A model generated the notes under the pieces. It ran no database searches, had not been told where the DNA came from, and worked only from the letters and a program-made list of their open reading frames with translations. From CALBPI01 sp039027435 (GTDB taxonomy: Bacteria; Pseudomonadota; Gammaproteobacteria; Steroidobacterales; Woeseiaceae), in contig JBCCKF010000014.1 of NCBI GenBank assembly GCA_039027435.1, positions 1-64,000 of the forward strand: 64,000 nt of DNA. The letters are read 5' to 3'. This document shows, one piece after another, positions 50,339 through 57,578 of the stretch. Both the position numbers and the translations under genes were made by a program. The first letter of the stretch is position 1. Each line of letters starts with the position of its first letter.

Positions 50339-50905
50339 ATGGCGACCTACAACACAAACGAGTTTCGCTCCGGCCTAAAAATCATACTGGACGGTGATCC
50401 CTACAATATCGTGGAAAACGAGTTCGTGAAGCCCGGAAAAGGTCAGGCGTTCAACCGGGTGAAGGTGAAGAATCTGAAGACCAGCAAGGTGCTCGACAAA
50501 ACCTTCAAGTCGGGCGAGTCAGTCGAGGCTGCTGATGTCATGGAAACGGACATGCAGTATCTCTATTCCGACGGCGAGTTCTGGCACTTCATGGACCCAA
50601 ATTCCTACGAGCAATATGCGGCCCCGGAGGCGGCGGTTTCGGACGCTTCACAGTGGTTGAAAGACCAGGACGTTTGCAGCGTGACGCTGTGGAACAACGT
50701 ACCGCTCGCGGTTGAGCCACCCAACTTCGTTGAGCTGAAAATTGTGGAGACGGATCCGGGATTGAAGGGCGACACCGCGCAAGGCGGTGTGAAGCCTGCA
50801 CGATTGGAGACCGGCGCGAGTGTGCGTGTACCGCTCTTTCTTGAAGAGGGCGAAATGATTCGGGTAGATACGCGTTCTGGCGAGTACGTTTCTCGCGTCA
50901 AATAG
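50339..50905 (+). CDS. efp: Translation elongation factor P
   Basis: The 188-residue protein relieves ribosome stalling at polyproline. K34 sits in KPGKGQAF, the site modified by EpmA/EpmB/EpmC with beta-lysine, and matches the gene epmA located at 51399-52367. The remaining KOW-like and OB domains are normal in length (188 in E. coli). It has its own promoter region in the 245 bases upstream. It converges with the free-methionine sulfoxide reductase gene. Confidence 0.98.
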   Translation: MATYNTNEFRSGLKIILDGDPYNIVENEFVKPGKGQAFNRVKVKNLKTSKVLDKTFKSGESVEAADVMETDMQYLYSDGEFWHFMDPNSYEQYAAPEAAVSDASQWLKDQDVCSVTLWNNVPLAVEPPNFVELKIVETDPGLKGDTAQGGVKPARLETGASVRVPLFLEEGEMIRVDTRSGEYVSRVK

Positions 50906-50917
50906 TCCCTGGCGGTG

Positions 50918-51406
50918 CTAGGTCAGACCCAACGACTGAGCGTCATGGTTCAGGACCTTCTCGATCAGTCGGACGATCTCGCCTAACCCTTGCTCGTCAT
51001 CCGCGTTGAAACGCTCTTTTATCGGACTGTCGATATCGAGTACACCGACTACCTGCCCGTCACGGCGCAAGGGAAATACGATTTCCGATTCACTTGCGGC
51101 ATCGCAGGCGATGTGGCCGGGAAACTCGTGCACATCGGAGACTCGCTGCACGCGTTGCTCTGCGACCGCGGTGCCACAGACGCCACTACCGACCGGTATA
51201 CGAACACAAGCGCTCTGACCCTGGAACGGACCAAGCACGAGTTCGCCGTTTCGCATCAAGTAGAAGCCAGCCCAGTTCACTTTGGGAAGTGTGTTGTAGA
51301 GCAACGCCGATAGATTGGCGAGGTTTGCCAGAGCATCGGCTTCATCTTCACAGAGTGCCTTCGCTTGTGCGGTTAGCAGTGCGTAGTCGATCTTTGGATC
51401 AGTCAT
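50918..51406 (-). CDS. msrC: Free methionine-(R)-sulfoxide reductase
   Basis: The 162-residue protein is a GAF-fold reductase. Its three catalytic or resolving cysteines are C67, C77 and C101, with the same spacing (10 and 24) as E. coli fRMsr (C84, C94, C118). It reduces free Met-R-sulfoxide with thioredoxin electrons. Its start ATG is eight bases inside epmA, so it is coupled to the upstream psd-epmA run. The N-terminal VNWAGFYL and PVGSGVCGTA are typical. Confidence 0.9.
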   Translation of the reverse strand: MTDPKIDYALLTAQAKALCEDEADALANLANLSALLYNTLPKVNWAGFYLMRNGELVLGPFQGQSACVRIPVGSGVCGTAVAEQRVQRVSDVHEFPGHIACDAASESEIVFPLRRDGQVVGVLDIDSPIKERFNADDEQGLGEIVRLIEKVLNHDAQSLGLT

Positions 51407-52367
51407 GGCTATGGCTCTTGGTGTGGGCGAAGGTTACCGTCTGATCAATATGTGCGGTCTCCAAAGCGAACATCAATAGCCGCTCTATGCCTACCGCGAC
51501 CCCCGAACACGGGGGCAATCCCGTCCGCAGCGCTTCAAGGAATAGATCGTCGATCTCCAGCGATCGTTGGCCACGCTCAGCGCGCAGTGCATTGTCGCGC
51601 TCAAATCGCGATCGCTGCTCCTTGGCATCGGTCAACTCTACAAACCCATTAGCAATTTCAAGACGGCCGAGGTAGACCTCAAAGCGCAGCGCTCGATTGC
51701 TTCTCGGTTCGATTTTGGCGAGTGCTGCCTGAGAAGCGGGAAAGTGGGTAACGACAGAGAACTTGTCGTCGTCGAACGTGCTGGCAACCTGTGAATCAAA
51801 CAACCAGCCGAGCAAGGCATCTCTGTCTTCTCCGAAGGTGTCACGAACGTCTGGTCCAACAAGTTCGCAGAGCGTCTCTAGTGTGCAATCACTTGTCACT
51901 TTCAGCACTCGCGTGAGCCATGCGTCGTAGGTATCGGTCACTGCCTCGTTGGCAGTGCGCTGACCGGCCCCGACAAGTGCTGCGTTGAGCAAAGCGACGG
52001 TATCCTCAATGATCTGTGCGAGTGCAAAGTTGTGTCGATACCACTCCAGCATCCAGAACTCGGGTTGATGCCGTTGCCCGATCTCGCCGTCCCGGTACAC
52101 CGGACCTAACTCGTAGATGTCTGGCCAGCCTGCAGCAAGCAGACGCTTCATCGCATACTCAGGAGAAGTGCGCAGGTACCTTTTTGAGCGTATTACCGAA
52201 CCGTGCACAGACAGGCTCTCGATATTCGGCTCGGTCACCGGTGCTGCGACCAGCGTCGGTGTGCATACCTCGAGCACTTTTTGGTTCGCCATGTACTCGC
52301 GGACGGCAGCCAGCAAACCTGCGCGAGCCTGATTGGCCGCCAGTGTGGACGATGGGCGCCAGTCCAT
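51399..52367 (-). CDS. epmA: EF-P beta-lysine ligase EpmA
   Basis: The 322-residue protein is a class II lysyl-tRNA-synthetase-like enzyme lacking the anticodon domain. It has motif 2 (YELGPVYRDGEIGQRHQPEFWMLEWYR) and motif 3 (GVAVGIERLLM). It attaches (R)-beta-lysine to EF-P Lys34 and needs EpmB, not seen in the window. Length and C-terminal end match E. coli EpmA (325). The ATG overlaps the psd stop (TAATG). Proximity of efp supports the assignment. Confidence 0.95.
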   Translation of the reverse strand: MDWRPSSTLAANQARAGLLAAVREYMANQKVLEVCTPTLVAAPVTEPNIESLSVHGSVIRSKRYLRTSPEYAMKRLLAAGWPDIYELGPVYRDGEIGQRHQPEFWMLEWYRHNFALAQIIEDTVALLNAALVGAGQRTANEAVTDTYDAWLTRVLKVTSDCTLETLCELVGPDVRDTFGEDRDALLGWLFDSQVASTFDDDKFSVVTHFPASQAALAKIEPRSNRALRFEVYLGRLEIANGFVELTDAKEQRSRFERDNALRAERGQRSLEIDDLFLEALRTGLPPCSGVAVGIERLLMFALETAHIDQTVTFAHTKSHSHD

Positions 52368-53227
52368 TAGTCAGTGACAGGGTGTGCGATCGCCTGCCCC
52401 ATGCGCATGACCGCCCCTGGCTTTACATCCGCTTCGAGTCTGATCTGGGGCGGCAGTACCAGAACTACTGTCGATCCGAGGTTGAACCATCCGAGTGTGT
52501 CGCCTCTTGTCAGGCGTTCCGGAGGGAGGGGTAACGACGTCACGCTGTGCAGGGCGCCTGCTTCGCTGTCGGCGCCCCACGGTGTGGAAATACTGCCGAC
52601 ATTGAGCGCACCCACCATCACCAACGCGGCTTCGCTACCAGCACTGCCAAAGCAGAACACGCGACGTTCGTTGCGGGAAAACAATCGCGGTACAGCCGCG
52701 GCGGTCGCGTTGTTCACCGAGAACAATTGCCCAGGGATGTGTTTGTGTGCCGTGATCAGTCCGGTCACTGGTGCGTGCACGCGATGGTAGTCGCTCGGTG
52801 CGAGATAGATGGTCACAAACTGTCCGCCGCGATAGCTGGCGGCGACACCATCATCACCCAAAAGCTCGGCGAGACCGTAACGATAGCCTTTGGCCTGAAG
52901 CAACGTACCGTCCTCGATATCGCCGCATTGACTGACCACGCCGTCGCAGGGAGAAACCCAGGCCGGCGCCAACGCCAAAGGACGGCTGCCCGCCCGCAGT
53001 TCACGCGTGAAAAACTCGTTCGCTGATGCGTATCCATCCGGGACCGATCGATCGGCCTCGGCAACGTTGATTTCGAACATCCTTACGAGGCTTCGAATGA
53101 TCAGGTTCTTGACCCACGGCGCGCGCTGCGACGTGAGCCAGCGCATTCCCCGAGTCAGCAGCTGCTGCGGAAGTACGTACTGCATCGTGATAAAGAGCGC
53201 GCGACCGGCGCGTTGCAGATGCTCCAT
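52367..53227 (-). CDS. psd: Phosphatidylserine decarboxylase proenzyme
   Basis: This 286-residue proenzyme self-cleaves in the LGST motif (residues 250-253) to form a pyruvoyl group at Ser252. Supporting residues are D95 in SPCDGVV and H151 in RVHAP. It makes phosphatidylethanolamine at the inner membrane. The ATG at 53227 forms TGATG with the stop of the upstream PCuAC gene; a TTG one codon earlier is an alternative. Length is normal for bacterial Psd. The coupling of a lipid enzyme and copper-chaperone gene is odd. Confidence 0.97.
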   Translation of the reverse strand: MEHLQRAGRALFITMQYVLPQQLLTRGMRWLTSQRAPWVKNLIIRSLVRMFEINVAEADRSVPDGYASANEFFTRELRAGSRPLALAPAWVSPCDGVVSQCGDIEDGTLLQAKGYRYGLAELLGDDGVAASYRGGQFVTIYLAPSDYHRVHAPVTGLITAHKHIPGQLFSVNNATAAAVPRLFSRNERRVFCFGSAGSEAALVMVGALNVGSISTPWGADSEAGALHSVTSLPLPPERLTRGDTLGWFNLGSTVVLVLPPQIRLEADVKPGAVMRMGQAIAHPVTD

Positions 53228-53658
53228 CAAGGTGCCTGTCGCGAAACGGTCAGGTTCAACTCAAGCACAGGGTCGCCCTCGGAAAATAACGTCATCGGAA
53301 TCCGCTCACCCTCGGCAACCGGCGACACAGGCTCCATGAGCATCAAGTGCAGACCACCAGGTCGGAGTTCGAGTTGGCCGCCGGGTGGGATGGTGAGTTC
53401 GGAGGTCATACGCATTTGCATAACGCCGGCAACCATCTGTGTTCTGTGGATTTCGATGCGCCCGAATTTCGGACTGCGAACCTCGGTCAGTGCGAGATCG
53501 GTTGATGCATGATTGTTGATCGTCATGTAGGCGGCTGAATTGACGCTGCCAGGCGCAGGTAGTCGGACCCAGGCATCTGAAACAGATGCTGGTGTATCCG
53601 GAGTGCAAGCCGCGACCAAGAGCACCACAGTCAACAGTACGGTTCTGTAGAGCGTCAT
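53227..53658 (-). CDS. PCuAC-family copper chaperone lipoprotein
   Basis: The 143-residue protein has a lipobox (VAAC, Cys18) and a PCu(A)C (DUF461) fold. The metal site is HxxxM-x(n)-MxM-type: IHRTQMVAGVMQMR, with further ligands in LHLMLMEP. PCuAC hands Cu(I) to the CuA or CuB site of cytochrome c oxidase, usually together with Sco, which is encoded two bases upstream. This supports a role in aerobic oxidase assembly in the periplasm. Confidence 0.85.
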   Translation of the reverse strand: MTLYRTVLLTVVLLVAACTPDTPASVSDAWVRLPAPGSVNSAAYMTINNHASTDLALTEVRSPKFGRIEIHRTQMVAGVMQMRMTSELTIPPGGQLELRPGGLHLMLMEPVSPVAEGERIPMTLFSEGDPVLELNLTVSRQAP

Positions 53659-53660
53659 TT

Positions 53661-54272
53661 TCAGGAATCCCCCAGCAATTGTTTCAGGTCATTCACGAGC
53701 GCAGTCTTGCGCAACGGTGGGCTAAACACTGCAGCCCATTCACCTTCAGGATTGATCGCAATGACCGCGCCCGAATGGTCCATGGTGTAGTCACCGTTCT
53801 CAAGCGGGATCTTCTGATAGAGCACACCCAGATTTTTCGAGAATGCGGCGAGCTCTTCGTCAGATCCGACGACGCCACGCACTGTCGGGTCGAAGAATTC
53901 GGTGTAGTCCCTCAGTCGGGCCGGCGTGTCGTGCTCAGGATCGACGCTGACGAGGACGATCTCGGGCAACTGAGACGCTTCGAGTTGCGCGGACAGATCG
54001 CCGCGAGCATCCACCAGGAGCTGTAATGTGGTCGGGCAAATGTCCGGGCATCTCGTGAAACCGAAGAATACCAGTTGCCATTGTCCGACCAGCGAGTCGT
54101 TATCAAATCGCGTTGTCCCACTGGTCAGGGCAAAGCTCGCGATCTCACGCGGAGGCTCCAACAGCGTGCCGGCCGCCAGCACGGTAGGTTCCGGCTTGGA
54201 ATTCAACAGGCTCGCCGCGATGCCTCCGGCCAACCCGATGATCGCTGCGCAAACGAGTGCAATTCTGTTCAT
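53661..54272 (-). CDS. SCO1/SenC-type copper-binding thiol protein
   Basis: The 203-residue protein has an N-terminal anchor (about residues 4-22), then a thioredoxin-like domain with CPDIC (C75, C79) and H166 in TMDHSGAV, the three copper ligands of Sco proteins. The FFGFTRCPDICPTTL block is diagnostic. It is two bases upstream of the PCuAC gene. Together they should assemble the CuA centre; cytochrome oxidase structural genes are not in the window. Confidence 0.93.
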   Translation of the reverse strand: MNRIALVCAAIIGLAGGIAASLLNSKPEPTVLAAGTLLEPPREIASFALTSGTTRFDNDSLVGQWQLVFFGFTRCPDICPTTLQLLVDARGDLSAQLEASQLPEIVLVSVDPEHDTPARLRDYTEFFDPTVRGVVGSDEELAAFSKNLGVLYQKIPLENGDYTMDHSGAVIAINPEGEWAAVFSPPLRKTALVNDLKQLLGDS

Positions 54273-54390
54273 AATTCGCAGGAACGCCTGACGACAAATG
54301 CCGGACGAAGGACACTAGAGGAAGGATGGATTATTTCACATTGCCTGGAAATGGAGAAACCATCCACGATGCTGTGGTTCGGTCGCGACC

Positions 54391-55347
54391 ATGATTGAGC
54401 ATGGCACTGAACTTCGCGACTTGCTCGGAGAGCAGGTCTCGGGAGCGCGCTGGATCAACGCACTCGCGGCGTTGTTCACGAACGCGAATTTGTATTTTGG
54501 CCATGGCACAACCAGCGCTGAAGACGAGGCCGCGTGGTTAGTTGCTGATACGGGCGGTATCGACTACGCCGATCCCAACTGGCAAGCGCAGTTTGCAGCC
54601 CTTGTTGAGCGCCCGTTGACCGAAGCCGAACAGAAGCGGGTCATCGCCCTGGCCGAGCGAAGAGTCCAATCGCGTCAGCCGCTGGCCTATCTCCTAAACC
54701 GCGCTTGGTTTTATGGCCAGTCGTATTTCGTCGATGAGCGCGTGCTGGTTCCGCGCTCACCGATAGGCGCTCTCATCGATTCCGGCTTCGAGCCGTGGTT
54801 AAGTGCTGCAGCGGTAAGTCGTGTGCTGGATCTTTGCACCGGCAGCGGGTGTCTTGCGATCAATGCGGCGCATCGTTTTCCGAATGCAGTAGTTCATGCA
54901 ACCGATCTCTCCGCCGATGCGTTGGAGGTCGCTGCAATCAATGTCGAAGCGCACCAGGTACAGGATCGCGTCAGGCTGATGCAAGGCGATCTGTTCGCGG
55001 CGCTGCCGACCGGCGAGACCTACGATGTCATCATCACAAACCCGCCGTATGTCGATGCCGATGAGATGTCTGCGCGTCCACATGAGTTTCGCGCTGAACC
55101 CGAGCTCGGGTTGGCGGCCGGCGGTGACGGTCTTGACCTTGCGCGCCCGATTCTGCGAGACGCAGCAGAGAAGCTTCGGCCCGGCGGCCTGTTAGTGATG
55201 GAGGTGGGTGCGAGCGACGAGGCGTTGCAAGCCGCCTATCCCACGGTACCATTCACTTGGTGGTTATCAGACGATCAGGGATACGGAATTTTGATCATGG
55301 AGCGTGAACAGTTGCAGGCGCATGCGGGCGCGTTGAGGTCGGCATGA
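54391..55347 (+). CDS. prmB: 50S protein L3 N5-glutamine methyltransferase
   Basis: This 318-residue SAM-dependent methyltransferase has the SAM loop VLDLCTGSGCLAI and the NPPY motif (residues 217-220) that recognises glutamine. Its N-terminal helical region (EQKRVIALAERRVQSRQPLAYLLNRAWFYG) and adjacency to aroC identify PrmB rather than PrmC. It methylates L3 at Gln. AroC follows with ATGA overlap. The gene starts at ATG 54391, with no clear ribosome binding site. Confidence 0.94.
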   Translation: MIEHGTELRDLLGEQVSGARWINALAALFTNANLYFGHGTTSAEDEAAWLVADTGGIDYADPNWQAQFAALVERPLTEAEQKRVIALAERRVQSRQPLAYLLNRAWFYGQSYFVDERVLVPRSPIGALIDSGFEPWLSAAAVSRVLDLCTGSGCLAINAAHRFPNAVVHATDLSADALEVAAINVEAHQVQDRVRLMQGDLFAALPTGETYDVIITNPPYVDADEMSARPHEFRAEPELGLAAGGDGLDLARPILRDAAEKLRPGGLLVMEVGASDEALQAAYPTVPFTWWLSDDQGYGILIMEREQLQAHAGALRSA

Positions 55348-56462
55348 CGGGCAACACCTATGGACAGGCATTTCGTGTCACGACGTTCGGTGAAAGCCAC
55401 GGTCCTGCACTCGGGTGCGTTATTGATGGCTGTCCTCCGGGCATGCCACTGGAAGCGGAAGATATCCAGATCGATCTCGAACGCAGGCGCAGCGGCAAGT
55501 CGCGCTACACCAGTCAGCGGAAAGAGCCCGATGCGGTTGAGATCCTGTCCGGGGTCTTTGAAGGGGTAACCACTGGCACGCCGATCGGTTTGCTGATCCG
55601 GAATACGGATCAACGCTCGCGAGACTACTCGAAGATTCGCAACACGTTTCGACCTGGTCACGCGGACTACACCTATCAGCACAAATATGGTGTGCGTGAT
55701 TACCGCGGCGGCGGTCGTGCGTCAGCGCGAGAAACCGTGATGCGGGTTGCCGCCGGTGCCGTGGCTCGAAAATACCTTCAGACCAGCTTCGGCGTCAGCG
55801 TCTCGGGTTATTTGACGGCACTCGGGCCATTCGAGCTCGCCGCCAAGGACTTGTCGATCGTCGATGACAACCCGTTTTTTTGTGCTGACCCTGATCAGTT
55901 GGATGCCCTTGCGGATTACATGGATCAGCTCCGCCGGGATGGTGATTCTATCGGTGCCAGAATTACGGTCACGGCCTCGGGCGTGCCTGTCGGCTGGGGC
56001 GATCCTGTGTTCGACAAGCTAGAGGCGACCCTCGCGCGGGGCCTCATGAGCATCAACGCTGTTAAGGGTGTCGAGTTTGGCGCAGGTTTCAGAGTGGTTT
56101 CTCAAAAAGGCTCGGAGCATCGCGATGAGATCACGCCGGATGGGTTTACCAAGAACGATGCCGGCGGGACGCTGGGCGGGATTTCCAGCGGCCAGGACGT
56201 GGTTGCAAGTATCGCGCTAAAGCCGACTTCGAGTATCACTCGACCCGGCAAGACCATAGACCGTTCCGGTGAGGCGACCGATGTCGTGACCACCGGACGG
56301 CATGATCCGTGTGTGGGTCTGCGTGCAACACCCATCGCCGAGGCAATGATGTGTCTGACACTAATGGATCACGCCGTGCGACAGCGCGGGCAGGTAACCG
56401 CTGCGGATCTCGCGGCAGGCAATGCCGCAGTACCTGTATTTGAGGCCAAAGGTAATGACTGA
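55344..56462 (+). CDS. aroC: Chorismate synthase
   Basis: The 372-residue enzyme makes chorismate from EPSP using reduced FMN. It contains FGESHGPALGCVIDGCPPG near the start, RPGHADYTYQHKYG, and RSGEATDVVTTGRHDPC near the end, typical of the family. The start ATG overlaps the prmB stop (ATGA). The stop overlaps asd by eight bases. Length is slightly above E. coli AroC (361). Confidence 0.97.
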   Translation: MTGNTYGQAFRVTTFGESHGPALGCVIDGCPPGMPLEAEDIQIDLERRRSGKSRYTSQRKEPDAVEILSGVFEGVTTGTPIGLLIRNTDQRSRDYSKIRNTFRPGHADYTYQHKYGVRDYRGGGRASARETVMRVAAGAVARKYLQTSFGVSVSGYLTALGPFELAAKDLSIVDDNPFFCADPDQLDALADYMDQLRRDGDSIGARITVTASGVPVGWGDPVFDKLEATLARGLMSINAVKGVEFGAGFRVVSQKGSEHRDEITPDGFTKNDAGGTLGGISSGQDVVASIALKPTSSITRPGKTIDRSGEATDVVTTGRHDPCVGLRATPIAEAMMCLTLMDHAVRQRGQVTAADLAAGNAAVPVFEAKGND

Positions 56463-57480
56463 ACGAAGTATCGATGTTGCCGTTGTCGGTGCAACCGGCG
56501 CGGTTGGCGAGGTCATGCTGGAGATTCTTGCCGAACGCGATTTCACCAAGGGCGAAGTGCACGCACTCGCTAGCGAGCGATCTGTGGGAAAACGGGTTAG
56601 CTATGGAGATCGCACCCTTAAGGTAGCGGATCTCGCGACCTTCGATTTCTCCAAAGTCAGCATCGCGCTGTTTTCTGCTGGCGGGAGCGTTTCGCAAGCC
56701 TATGCGCCAAAGGCGGCCGCCGCGGGTTGTGTTGTGATCGACAACACTTCTCACTTTCGTCAGGAAGATGGCATTCCTCTGGTCGTGGCGGAGGTCAATC
56801 CACAGCGAATCGCGGATTACAAGAATCACAACATTATCGCCAATCCGAACTGCTCGACCATGCAGATGCTGGTGGCCCTAAAACCGATTTACGACGCCGC
56901 GGGAATCTCGCGAATCAATGTCGCGACCTATCAGGCGGTTTCGGGTGCAGGCCGTGCCACCATCGAGGCGCTAGCGGGGCAGACCGCCAGGCTGCTGAAT
57001 GGCAAGCCGCTGGATCTGGAGGAAGGCGAGCCTCAGTTTGCGTTCAACGCCGTGCCTCACATCGATGTGTTTCAGGACAATGGCTACACCCGTGAAGAAA
57101 TGAAAATTCTCTGGGAGACACGCAAAATCCTCGAGGATGACACCATTATGGTCAACGCTACCGCGGTTCGAATCCCGGTGTTCTATGGGCACTCAGAGGC
57201 GGTCAATATCGAGATGCGAACACCGATCAAGGCCGAAAAAGTGCGTGAAATCCTTCGCTCAGCGCCGGGTGTTTCAGTGATGGATGAACCAGTTTCTGGC
57301 GGATATCCGACGCCCGTCACAGAAGCGGCTGGCCATGATCCTGTATTTATTGGCCGCATTCGAGACGACATAAGCCACCCACAGGCGATTAACCTCTGGA
57401 TTGTGGCCGACAACATACGTAAGGGCGCGGCGCTAAATAGCGTGCAAATTGCTGAAATATTGGCGGAAAATCATTTATGA
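56455..57480 (+). CDS. asd: Aspartate-semialdehyde dehydrogenase
   Basis: The 341-residue enzyme reduces aspartyl phosphate for lysine, threonine and methionine synthesis. NADP motif VGATGAVG lies at residues 11-18. The catalytic cysteine is C133 in NPNCSTMQ. The ATG at 56455 is taken because upstream in-frame starts run into aroC. The promoter of fimV appears to overlap its last codons. This is the shorter Asd2-type family. Confidence 0.96.
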   Translation: MTERSIDVAVVGATGAVGEVMLEILAERDFTKGEVHALASERSVGKRVSYGDRTLKVADLATFDFSKVSIALFSAGGSVSQAYAPKAAAAGCVVIDNTSHFRQEDGIPLVVAEVNPQRIADYKNHNIIANPNCSTMQMLVALKPIYDAAGISRINVATYQAVSGAGRATIEALAGQTARLLNGKPLDLEEGEPQFAFNAVPHIDVFQDNGYTREEMKILWETRKILEDDTIMVNATAVRIPVFYGHSEAVNIEMRTPIKAEKVREILRSAPGVSVMDEPVSGGYPTPVTEAAGHDPVFIGRIRDDISHPQAINLWIVADNIRKGAALNSVQIAEILAENHL

Positions 57481-57488
57481 GCTATCAT
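57460..57488 (+). promoter_or_regulatory. Putative sigma-70 promoter for fimV
   Basis: TTGGCG (57460-57465), a 17-base spacer and TATCAT (57483-57488) give a reasonable sigma-70 promoter at the end of asd. Transcription would start near 57495, leaving an 84-base leader before the fimV ATG. Confidence 0.4.
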
Positions 57489-57578
57489 TGCGCGCGCTTG
57501 GGAAGACAGATTATGTCTTGCGGAAAACCCGCCGAAACAAAGAAAACACCTGCGGACGGGCAGGCTGGAGATAGGAAT

